Shown here: positions 26,107 to 33,594 of the stretch, in pieces
Position numbering within the stretch: position 1 is the stretch's first letter
Layout: every line of letters begins with the position of its first letter
Source of the DNA: JAQVEM01 sp964610315
GTDB lineage: Bacteria; Actinomycetota; Humimicrobiia; Humimicrobiales; Humimicrobiaceae
Reading direction: 5' to 3'
DNA length: 64,000 nucleotides
NCBI GenBank assembly: GCA_964610315.1
Contig: CAZSVM010000010.1
Location: forward strand, 23,981-87,980
Notes under the pieces: model-generated
What the model was told of the DNA's origin: nothing
Database searches by the model: none
Seen by the model: the letters and a program-made list of their open reading frames with translations, nothing else
Position numbers and translations under genes: made by a program

Positions 26107-27381
26107 ATGGTTTTGAACAAAAGAAAAATGGCTATTACTGCAATTTCTACCGTTATTTTGTTATTAACTTCGGTTACTCTTACTTCCTGTATGGGGATGG
26201 GCCCCTTTTCCGGGTTATCGGAAGAGGGAGGAACTCAGCAAATGGAGACCTTCACTGTGCAGAGAGGAAATATTTATCAGACTGTTTCCACAACCGGCTC
26301 CGTAGATTCGGATTCTCTTAATACTTACAATATGCAGATTTCTGGTAAGATATTGTCCGCTCTGGAAAAGGGAGATTATTTCAAAAAGGGCGATATATTG
26401 GTAGAAGTAGATAATTCAGAGGGCCTGCTTCAGCTCGAACAGGCCGAAAAGAATCTGAAACTTTCGGAAATTTCTTTAAAATCAGCAAAATTGAATTATC
26501 AGGCAGCTCTGGATTCCAATCATATAGACATTCAATTAGCAGATCTTAATACCGAGAAAGCTGAAGAATCAACCGAAAGCGCATTGGATTCTCTGGAAAA
26601 TGCCCAGGAGATGGGGGATTCATACTCCATATCACAGGCAGAATCTTCTTATAAGCAGGCACAACTAAGCCAATCTACTACCTATTGGAACAATTTATCC
26701 AGTCTCCAGTCGGCAGATAGGCAAATCGATTCAACCAGAAATAGCATAGAACAGGCACAAATACAATTGGAACAGGCCGATATTGACTATGAATCAGCAC
26801 AAAAAGAGCTTGATGATTATGTATTATATGCTCCCTATGATGGTGTGGTTATTTCGTCTGATTTTATAACCGGAGATCAGAACTCGGCAGCCAATGCTAT
26901 ATCCATAATAAGCAGTAATTTTTTAATCAAGTCAACTATCGGTGAGAGTGATATCTCGAAGATATCGGCAGGTAATGATGCATATATTACCCTGGATGCC
27001 TATCCCGATTATCAGATTTCGGGAAAAGTGGAAAAAATAATACCAGTGGCCACGGAGGAGGGCAATATAATTTCTTTTGAAATTTTTGTTGATTTCAGTG
27101 ATACCGGAGATGCGGAAGTATTCTATGGTCTTTCAGCCGATGTCGATATCGTCACCCAGGAGGCCGAAAATGTCCTTTACGTTCCCATTCAGGCGGTATA
27201 TACGGAGAATGGCAAAAATTATGTGGACGTTTTGATTTCCGGCGGACAGGTAAACGCGGAGAATGCAGCTCAATCCGTAAAAAAGACCGAAATTACTACC
27301 GGTATAAATGATTATCAGTATATAGAAGTCACTTCAGGACTTAATGAAGGAGATATAATCATAACTTCCAGGATACAATAA
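26107..27381 (+). CDS. MacA-like efflux adaptor lipoprotein (HlyD/RND periplasmic adaptor family)
   Basis: A 424-aa secreted adaptor. Residues 1-28 form a lipoprotein signal with lipobox LTSC, so it is lipid-anchored. After the first barrel strand (TFTVQRGNIYQTVSTTGSV) comes half a lipoyl domain, a long coiled-coil hairpin of about 150 residues rich in Gln, Ala and Ser, the second lipoyl half (YVLYAPYDGVVISSDF) and a beta-barrel domain (YITLDAYPDYQISGKV). It precedes the MacB-type ATPase by about 24 bases and the MacB permease after that. No outer-membrane TolC partner is in the window. Exports of peptides, antibiotics or lipopeptides are typical for the family. Confidence 0.92.
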   Translation: MVLNKRKMAITAISTVILLLTSVTLTSCMGMGPFSGLSEEGGTQQMETFTVQRGNIYQTVSTTGSVDSDSLNTYNMQISGKILSALEKGDYFKKGDILVEVDNSEGLLQLEQAEKNLKLSEISLKSAKLNYQAALDSNHIDIQLADLNTEKAEESTESALDSLENAQEMGDSYSISQAESSYKQAQLSQSTTYWNNLSSLQSADRQIDSTRNSIEQAQIQLEQADIDYESAQKELDDYVLYAPYDGVVISSDFITGDQNSAANAISIISSNFLIKSTIGESDISKISAGNDAYITLDAYPDYQISGKVEKIIPVATEEGNIISFEIFVDFSDTGDAEVFYGLSADVDIVTQEAENVLYVPIQAVYTENGKNYVDVLISGGQVNAENAAQSVKKTEITTGINDYQYIEVTSGLNEGDIIITSRIQ

Positions 27382-27405
27382 GCCTGAATGCGGAGTCGGA
27401 GAATT

Positions 27406-28182
27406 ATGAGAAAAAAGATTATAGAAATCAAAGATGTTACCAGGGTATATAAAATCGGTAATATAAAAGTAAATGCTTTAAGAGGGGTTGATCTCGAGAT
27501 AAATCAGGGTGAGTTTTTATCCATTATGGGGCCCTCCGGTTCGGGAAAGTCCACACTTATGAATATACTGGGCTGTCTGGATACTCCTACTTCAGGATCC
27601 TATTTTCTGGAAAATATAGATGTTTCCAGGTTAAATGACAACCAGCTGGCAGAAATCAGAAATAAAAAAGTCGGATTTGTATTTCAGACTTTCAACCTGC
27701 TTCCAAGGTCCAATATTATAGGGAATGTTGAACTCCCTTTAATTTATTCCAAGGAAAAACAATTCAAATCAAGATCAAGCTTAATAAACGAAGTAATAAA
27801 TTCAGTGGGATTAAATGATTGGGCAAAACACAGACCCAATGAATTATCAGGGGGGCAGAGGCAGAGAGTAGCTATTGCCAGAGCTATTGTCAATAACCCA
27901 ACTATAGTATTGGCCGATGAACCTACTGGAAATCTTGATTCAAGAACAGGAGAAGAAATAATGGCTATTTTCCAGGAACTTAACCGGCAGGGAAAGACCA
28001 TTCTGTTCGTTACCCATGAAATCGAACTGGCAAGGCATGCCCAAAGGATAATTTATCTGAAAGACGGTATTTTAAATGGCGAAGAATTAATAAAAGATCC
28101 GGTTGATGCACGGAAACGGCTTGAACATATGCCCAGATTGGAAGATAAGATAAACAATATGTCAAAAAGTGTTTCAGGATGA
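27406..28182 (+). CDS. MacB/LolD-type ABC transporter ATP-binding protein
   Basis: 258-aa ATPase of the mechanotransmission (MacB/LolCDE/FtsE) class. Walker A GPSGSGKST at 42-50, Q-loop FVFQTFNL, signature LSGGQRQR near 147-154 and Walker B IVLADEPTGNLD, all canonical. The start at 27406 is preferred to the ATG at 27388 because GGAG lies five bases upstream and the earlier ATG has no binding site. Its last four bases overlap the permease gene (ATGA), so the subunits are translationally coupled. Confidence 0.95.
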   Translation: MRKKIIEIKDVTRVYKIGNIKVNALRGVDLEINQGEFLSIMGPSGSGKSTLMNILGCLDTPTSGSYFLENIDVSRLNDNQLAEIRNKKVGFVFQTFNLLPRSNIIGNVELPLIYSKEKQFKSRSSLINEVINSVGLNDWAKHRPNELSGGQRQRVAIARAIVNNPTIVLADEPTGNLDSRTGEEIMAIFQELNRQGKTILFVTHEIELARHAQRIIYLKDGILNGEELIKDPVDARKRLEHMPRLEDKINNMSKSVSG

Positions 28183-29471
28183 AAAGAATAATTGAGAATA
28201 TAAGAATTGCATTCAAATCTCTGGCTTTAAATAAACTGAGGTCATTTTTAACCATGCTGGGGATTATAATCGGAGTGGGCTCCGTAGTAGCAGTTATGTC
28301 TGTAGGAGCGGCAGCGCAAGCTTCCATAACCGCAAATATACAGAGCATAGGCACCAATGTCATTACTATTACTCCGGGCAGAGAGCAGGCATTTAGGGGT
28401 GCCAATGAATCTGAAAGCAGGACAGGTGGAGAGCAGGGTGGAGGTTTCATGGTTAGCAGAAATTTTGGAGAACAAGAAGAAGATATTGTAGCAGGGGAGC
28501 TGTACCTGGAAGATGTCAGTGTTCTGAAGGAAAAAGCGGATCTGCTTGAGGAAGTAGTTCCTGTTCTGACCGGAGGGGGTACGGATTTTTCCTATAAGAG
28601 CTGGAGTGGAAGCGTTAGTATAACTGCCACCTCGGAAGATTATTTAAAGCTTACCGGTTATGAATTGGATAAAGGCAGCTTCTTTACCGAAGGAGATGTT
28701 TCCAATTCAACCAATGTAGTTGTTCTGGGATATAATGTGGTAACCGATTATTTCGGAAAGACAAATCCAGTAGGAGAAGAAGTAAGAATTGATGGAAAGA
28801 AATTTATAGTAATGGGAACCTTGAAATCAGCAGGGTACACTTTTGGTATGAGTGCCGATAATTCCATTTTTATACCGGTTACTACTGCTCAGAATAAATT
28901 ATACGGTACGGATACAATTGGCCAGATACTCGCAAAAGTTAAAAGTGAGGATAATATGGATGGGGCTATAAGTGAAACAAAAGATGTCTTAAGAGTGCAG
29001 CACCATATCTTACTTGGAGGAAGCAATGATTTTGAGGTCTCTAGCTCGGGCCAGCTCCTGGAAGTAGCAAGCTCGGTTGCAAATATTCTAGTAATTACCC
29101 TGGCCAGTATAGCAGCTATTTCACTTCTGGTAGGAGGCATAGGGATCATGAATATTATGTTTGTATCGGTTACCGAAAGAACCAGGGAAATTGGTATAAG
29201 AAAAGCAATAGGAGCCAAAAATAGAGATATACTGGTACAATTTTTAACCGAAAGCATCGTGCTAAGCCTGTCAGGCGGTATCATAGGGATAGGCTTTGCC
29301 GGTTTTATAACCTGGATATTGAATACCTTTACTACCTTGAGTTCGCTTATTACCGCTTCTCCCATAATTCTGGCTTTAACCTTTTCCACAGTAATAGGCC
29401 TGATTTTTGGTATTTTTCCTGCTATGAGAGCAGCCAGGCTGAATCCCATTGATTCATTAAGACATGAATAG
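28179..29471 (+). CDS. MacB-type ABC transporter permease
   Basis: 430-aa permease with the four-helix topology of MacB/FtsX proteins: TM1 near residues 20-45 (LRSFLTMLGIIIGVGSVVAV), a large extracytoplasmic domain of about 230 residues, then three C-terminal helices. The cytoplasmic coupling motif VTERTREIGIRKAIGAK and the closing AMRAARLNPIDSLRHE are diagnostic. Unlike Proteobacterial MacB, the ATPase is a separate polypeptide. It likely couples ATP hydrolysis to periplasmic movement of the adaptor encoded upstream. Confidence 0.95.
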   Translation: MKRIIENIRIAFKSLALNKLRSFLTMLGIIIGVGSVVAVMSVGAAAQASITANIQSIGTNVITITPGREQAFRGANESESRTGGEQGGGFMVSRNFGEQEEDIVAGELYLEDVSVLKEKADLLEEVVPVLTGGGTDFSYKSWSGSVSITATSEDYLKLTGYELDKGSFFTEGDVSNSTNVVVLGYNVVTDYFGKTNPVGEEVRIDGKKFIVMGTLKSAGYTFGMSADNSIFIPVTTAQNKLYGTDTIGQILAKVKSEDNMDGAISETKDVLRVQHHILLGGSNDFEVSSSGQLLEVASSVANILVITLASIAAISLLVGGIGIMNIMFVSVTERTREIGIRKAIGAKNRDILVQFLTESIVLSLSGGIIGIGFAGFITWILNTFTTLSSLITASPIILALTFSTVIGLIFGIFPAMRAARLNPIDSLRHE

Positions 29472-29530
29472 TCTTTATAATGGAATTGGTTTATACTCAT
29501 TTAATGTAAAAAGTTAAATAACTTGAGAAG

Positions 29531-30199
29531 ATGAAGATACTTATAATTGAAGATGAAAAATCGGTAGCGGATAATCTTAAAATAGGTCTGGAGCAGCATA
29601 GATTTATCGCTGATGTAGCCTACACTGGACAAGAAGGTCATTATATGATTGAAAATTATGATTACGACATAATAATTCTGGATCTGATGTTGCCTGATAC
29701 ATCGGGTGAAGATTTATGCAGGAGAATAAGAAAAGAGAAGGTAAAAAGCTTCATACTTATGCTTACTGCTAAAAAACAGGTAGAAAATATCGTAGAGGGT
29801 CTTAACTGCGGTGCCGATGATTACCTTACCAAACCATTTGAATTTTCGGAATTGCTGGCAAGGTTGAGGGCCCTGCTCAGAAGGTTCTCAAAAAACAAGG
29901 AAAATATACTTAAAACCTTTGACTTAAAAATTGATCTGGACCGGGAACAGGTATTTACAGGGGAAAAAGAAGTAAAACTTACCAAGAAGGAATTCATGAT
30001 TTTGGAATATCTTTTAAGATACAAAGGCCAGCTGATAAGCAGAAATCAGATTCTTGAGCATGCCTGGGATAGGAATGTGGATATTTTTACCAATATTGTG
30101 GATACCCATATAAAGAATATAAGGAAAAAGCTGGGCAAATTGGGAAAGCTTATAAAAACGGTGTACGGTTCGGGTTATAGAATAGTGAATGATAAATAA
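29531..30199 (+). CDS. OmpR/PhoB-family response regulator
   Basis: 222-aa transcription regulator. The receiver domain has acidic Glu7-Asp8, phosphoacceptor Asp51 (IIILDLMLPD), Thr79 and Lys101 (YLTKPFE). The C-terminal winged helix (about 128-222) shows LTKKEFMILEYLLRYKG and VDTHIKNIRKKLGKL..VYGSGYR. It sits 59 bases after the MacB permease and just before a histidine kinase, so it probably controls the exporter operon in response to envelope stress or an exported compound; that link is inferred from position. Confidence 0.95.
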   Translation: MKILIIEDEKSVADNLKIGLEQHRFIADVAYTGQEGHYMIENYDYDIIILDLMLPDTSGEDLCRRIRKEKVKSFILMLTAKKQVENIVEGLNCGADDYLTKPFEFSELLARLRALLRRFSKNKENILKTFDLKIDLDREQVFTGEKEVKLTKKEFMILEYLLRYKGQLISRNQILEHAWDRNVDIFTNIVDTHIKNIRKKLGKLGKLIKTVYGSGYRIVNDK

Positions 30200-30209
30200 A
30201 GGTGTATTT

Positions 30210-31382
30210 ATGAAATTAACACTCCAGAAAAAAATATTACTGTGGTTTGTAATAATAATATTTGTTTCCTTTATACTTTATGGATTTTTAATATACTTTG
30301 TTTACAGATTCAACCTGATGGGGGAAAGATACATAATTACCATAAGTGAACATTTGGAAGGAATTGACCGGGTAATTATTGAAAGGTTGGGGGAAATGAA
30401 TAAGTTTGAACCTTTTGGGCTTCCCCCTCATTTAAAAATACTGCCCCCCGGACTTTTTTTAAGAATATTTTATACTATAACCGGAGGAGTACTGGTAATA
30501 ATAATGATAGCTGTATCGGGAGGTTTTCTGGTGCTGAGGAGAATGCTGCATCAGATCAATCTTATAACCGAAAACGTAAAGGAAATAGATGAAAAGAGGC
30601 TGCATTTGAGATTAAACCTTAAAGGAAAAGATGCTATCTCCAATATGGCCAGAGTTTTTGACAGTATGCTGGATAAAATTGAGACATCATTTAAAAAACA
30701 AAGGCAATTTATTCAAAATGCTTCACATGAACTGAACACCCCGCTTACCATAATGAAAACAAAAATCGATGTGCTCCGGCAGAAAAAAAACATTACCAAT
30801 AAAGAGTATAAGGAAACCATAATTTTAGTGGATAGTGAAATTATGAGGCTCTCTAAAATAACCGAAGAGCTGCTTAATTTATCCGATATTGAAGAAAATG
30901 GATTTAAGGATAAATTCAGTCAGGTTAATGTAAAAAAAATTCTGGAAAAATTGATAAAATTGTTTGGAAATCAAATTATGTCCAAGAGGCTTAAACTAAA
31001 AACAAGTTTTAGGGGCAGTTTTATTATTATGGGTAGTGAAATGCAGATAGAGCAGCTTTTTTTTAATCTTATGGATAATGCCGTAAAATATAGTGTTCCC
31101 AAAAAAGAATTAAATATCAGCCTGGAAAATGACAGGGATGGGAAACTACTGGTTTGTAAAATTGTCAATATCAGCAAAGTAATCGATGAAAAAGATTTAC
31201 CTTATATTTTTGATCGATTTTATAAGGTTACTGCCGTAAATGATAAGAGGAGCTATGGCCTGGGTCTCTCCATAAGCAAGAAAATAGTGGAAAATCATAG
31301 CGGTACCATAAAGGTTTATTATAACAGGGACAAAAAAGAAGTAACCTTTGAAGTGTGCATACCACTGTTTAACCGTAAATGA
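30210..31382 (+). CDS. Sensor histidine kinase
   Basis: 390-aa membrane kinase. Two transmembrane helices (about 8-32 and 86-110) flank a short extracytoplasmic loop of some 55 residues, then HAMP, dimerisation domain with phospho-His173 (QNASHELNTPLTIMKT) and HATPase domain with N box LFFNLMDNAVKYS, F box YIFDRFYK and G2 box SYGLGLSIS. The start at 30210 is chosen over 30189 because AAAGGTG lies five bases before it. The tiny sensor loop is typical of intramembrane-sensing kinases paired with peptide-type ABC exporters. Partner of the response regulator directly upstream. Confidence 0.95.
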   Translation: MKLTLQKKILLWFVIIIFVSFILYGFLIYFVYRFNLMGERYIITISEHLEGIDRVIIERLGEMNKFEPFGLPPHLKILPPGLFLRIFYTITGGVLVIIMIAVSGGFLVLRRMLHQINLITENVKEIDEKRLHLRLNLKGKDAISNMARVFDSMLDKIETSFKKQRQFIQNASHELNTPLTIMKTKIDVLRQKKNITNKEYKETIILVDSEIMRLSKITEELLNLSDIEENGFKDKFSQVNVKKILEKLIKLFGNQIMSKRLKLKTSFRGSFIIMGSEMQIEQLFFNLMDNAVKYSVPKKELNISLENDRDGKLLVCKIVNISKVIDEKDLPYIFDRFYKVTAVNDKRSYGLGLSISKKIVENHSGTIKVYYNRDKKEVTFEVCIPLFNRK

Positions 31383-31477
31383 AAGAAGTATAAATCTTAT
31401 TTGAATCTCCAGTTTATCTCCATTTTTTGTTTATATAATAATTCCTAAAAAAGTAACTATAAATGAAGGAGAATGTT

Positions 31478-31849
31478 ATGGATGGTTTGCCGGCACAAGG
31501 GTTTGACCAGTTTATGAGGCCAAATGGCTTATTCGTTATTTTCAGGTTGCTCAGGTTTATGCCTTATATAGCGGGAGTTTTACTTATTGCTGCCATAGCT
31601 ATATGGATTATATTCGGTATTAAAAAATTCAGGTGGGCTAAAATACTGGCCATAGTTTTGACTGTGCTGGTGGTTATTACCGGTTTATGTAATGTGGCGC
31701 CCTTGTTTCTAGGTGGATTCAGGGGAAGAGTTCCAGGGCAATTTCCGTCAAATGAGGAACAATTCAGACAATTTCAAGAAAGGACGGATTCCGGGACTGA
31801 AGGAAGTGTCTATAATAATATAATTGATAATATGGAAGTAATAATTTAA
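31478..31849 (+). CDS. Small two-helix membrane protein, unknown function
   Basis: 123 aa. Two hydrophobic helices (about residues 29-47, FMPYIAGVLLIAAIAIWIIF, and 56-78, LAIVLTVLVVITGLCNVAPL), then a Gly/Pro/Gln-rich tail. No known domain is recognised. The start at 31478 is chosen because AAGGAG precedes it at six bases; the ATG at 31463 lies ahead of that site. It follows the exporter two-component system by 95 bases on the same strand and may be an accessory protein of that module. Confidence 0.65.
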   Translation: MDGLPAQGFDQFMRPNGLFVIFRLLRFMPYIAGVLLIAAIAIWIIFGIKKFRWAKILAIVLTVLVVITGLCNVAPLFLGGFRGRVPGQFPSNEEQFRQFQERTDSGTEGSVYNNIIDNMEVII

Positions 31850-31879
31850 AAAGTAAATCATTCGATAGATTAAGTAGTT

Positions 31880-31943
31880 AATAGAGTTAATAATTCTGTA
31901 TAAGGTTGTGGTATAATGTTTTAAAATTATTAACTCTATTTTT
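31880..31943. repeat. Perfect 16-bp inverted repeat with promoter-like loop and T-run
   Basis: Arms AATAGAGTTAATAATT (31880-31895) and AATTATTAACTCTATT (31925-31940) are exact complements separated by 29 bases, with TTT following. Read from the left it would form a long AT-rich stem and U-run, a plausible terminator for the two-component operon. The loop contains TGGTATAAT with TATAAT at 31912-31917, an extended -10 that could start a transcript toward the gene at 31949. Confidence 0.6.
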
Positions 31944-31948
31944 GTATA

Positions 31949-32383
31949 ATGAAATGCTATCTTACCGGCAATAAAATCTGTGGTCTTAATGTGAAAGAAA
32001 AATCGAATCAGGTATTCATAGCCTATAATTATAATTATAAAAATGTGGAAAGAATCATAGAGGAAGTTATTATCCCTGCCCTTAAAAGCATGAATATCAA
32101 ACATAAAATAGCCAGACAGGAAATAAGGACCAAAGATTTTTTTTGTAAAATATGTGAACTGATACAGCAGTCCAGATACTTTCTGGCCAATCTTACCAAT
32201 CCCACTTTCAACGTAGGATTGGAGCTGGGACTGGCACTGGGATTGAATAAAGAAATAGTGCTTCTGGCCAGTAAAAGAACTAAAATTCCTTCGGATCTGG
32301 TGAGGCAGGAAGTGATATTTTATGGCAGGGATCTGGATAAACTAAGAAAAGATTTCACTGGTTGCATAAAAAGTTTAAGTTAA
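31949..32383 (+). CDS. Small nucleoside-deoxyribosyltransferase/TIR-like fold protein
   Basis: 144 aa. The pattern is a Rossmann-like fold: strand VFIAYNYNY, helix, strand, SRYFLANLT, then N88-VGLELGLALGLNKEIVLL, a helix-strand unit shared by nucleoside 2-deoxyribosyltransferase-like and TIR-like proteins (the acidic residue in ELG is usually catalytic in the NDT and TIR groups). No membrane segment or extra domain. No effector partner (sensor, nuclease, cyclase) is adjacent, so calling it a defence protein would be premature. A promoter-like element lies in the upstream inverted repeat; no ribosome-binding site is clear. Confidence 0.6.
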   Translation: MKCYLTGNKICGLNVKEKSNQVFIAYNYNYKNVERIIEEVIIPALKSMNIKHKIARQEIRTKDFFCKICELIQQSRYFLANLTNPTFNVGLELGLALGLNKEIVLLASKRTKIPSDLVRQEVIFYGRDLDKLRKDFTGCIKSLS

Positions 32384-32410
32384 AATTATACAATAAATTG
32401 GAATTTAATT

Positions 32411-32821
32411 ATGCTTAGCGATAAAGAGCTAAAAAATTTATTGAAGAATTCAAAAACCATAGCGGTAGTAGGAGCTTCCAGAGATCCTCATAAAGCCGCC
32501 CATATAGTTCCTGAATACTTGAAGGAAAAAGGATATAAAATAATTCCGGTCAATTCTTTTGCGGATAAAATTTTAGGTGAAAAATCATATGGAAGTATAG
32601 CTGATGTAAAAGAGAAAGTGGATATTATAGATATTTTCAGACCCGGCAAAGATGCCTATCCCATAGTTAGGGAATCGTTATCATTAAAGCCAAAGGCTAT
32701 CTGGATGCAGCTCGGCATTCAAAACATTAAAGCCAAAGAACTGGCCCTGAAATATAATATCAAAGTGATAATGAACAGATGCATGATGATGGAATATAAA
32801 AGGCTAATAGAATCAAAATGA
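32411..32821 (+). CDS. CoA-binding protein (CoA_binding_2 family)
   Basis: 136-aa Rossmann-fold protein. The glycine-rich entry TIAVVGASRDPHKAAHIVPEYL, then GYKIIPVNSFADKILGEKSYGS, VDIIDIFRPGKDA and AIWMQLGIQN are the standard signature of the YccU-like CoA-binding family, with the late NRCMMMEYKRL. Members bind CoA but have no settled physiological role. It begins 27 bases after the NDT/TIR-like gene and ends 12 bases before a flavin reductase, so the three may be co-transcribed. Confidence 0.92.
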   Translation: MLSDKELKNLLKNSKTIAVVGASRDPHKAAHIVPEYLKEKGYKIIPVNSFADKILGEKSYGSIADVKEKVDIIDIFRPGKDAYPIVRESLSLKPKAIWMQLGIQNIKAKELALKYNIKVIMNRCMMMEYKRLIESK

Positions 32822-32833
32822 GGAGAATAAACC

Positions 32834-33511
32834 ATGAAAATTACTCTGATAAAAAAAATTAAGGAGACGGAAGATATTTATTCCTTTTCCTTTAAACCTG
32901 ATGAGAAAATAGTATGGGAAGCCGGGAAGTTTATATTTTTAAAAATACCTCATCCCCACCCGGACAGCAGAGGCGATACCAGGCATTTTACTATCTCCTC
33001 GGCGCCTTATGAAAAGAATATTTTAATAACCTCGAAATTCGATTTTAAAAACGGAAGCTCTTTTAAAAAAGCGCTGCTGAATTTGGAGGAAGGCAGTACT
33101 ATAGAGGCATTCAATTTGAGAGGTAAACTTATCGTTAAAGATCCGCGGAAAAAATATGTATTCATCGCCGGAGGTATAGGAATAACACCTTACCGTTCCA
33201 TTTTACTGGATCTGGTACATAAACATGAATCATCGGATATAATCCTGCTGTACTGCTGTAAAGAGGAAGAAATTATTTTCAAAGATGTTTTTGAGGGAAT
33301 CGAAGATAACTATGAATGGCTGAAAATCCATTATATAATTGAGCCCCAGCTTATAAGTGAAAAAATAATCAGGGATGAAGTTACAGATTCTCAGGAACGG
33401 ATTTTTTATGTTTCCGGCCCTATTATTATGGTAAAAATAGTAGAGGGGTTTTTATCAAAGTTAAATATAAGGCAGGACCGCATAGAAAAGGACTACTTTC
33501 ACGGTTATTGA
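32834..33511 (+). CDS. FAD/NAD(P)-binding oxidoreductase (ferredoxin reductase family)
   Basis: 225 aa. N-terminal FAD-binding barrel with the motif RHFTISSAPYE, then the NAD(P)-binding lobe with FIAGGIGITPYRSILLDL and IILLYCCKEEEIIF, finishing YVSGPIIMVKIVE. It lacks the C-terminal 2Fe-2S domain or cysteine cluster of the larger reductases, so it is a stand-alone flavin reductase that must pass electrons to a separate acceptor. GGAG lies before the ATG. Position next to the CoA-binding protein does not identify the partner. Confidence 0.9.
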   Translation: MKITLIKKIKETEDIYSFSFKPDEKIVWEAGKFIFLKIPHPHPDSRGDTRHFTISSAPYEKNILITSKFDFKNGSSFKKALLNLEEGSTIEAFNLRGKLIVKDPRKKYVFIAGGIGITPYRSILLDLVHKHESSDIILLYCCKEEEIIFKDVFEGIEDNYEWLKIHYIIEPQLISEKIIRDEVTDSQERIFYVSGPIIMVKIVEGFLSKLNIRQDRIEKDYFHGY

Positions 33512-33594
33512 CAAAATAAATTTTATTCATTCAATAAGCTTAATCCTGTATAATCCTGAATATTAAATATAAAAAAAATGATATCCTGATATTT

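Noticed and set aside
31949..33511. Three-gene defence system (NDT/TIR-like, CoA-binding, flavin reductase)
   Set aside because: The last two are ordinary housekeeping-type families, and adjacency alone does not support a defence role.
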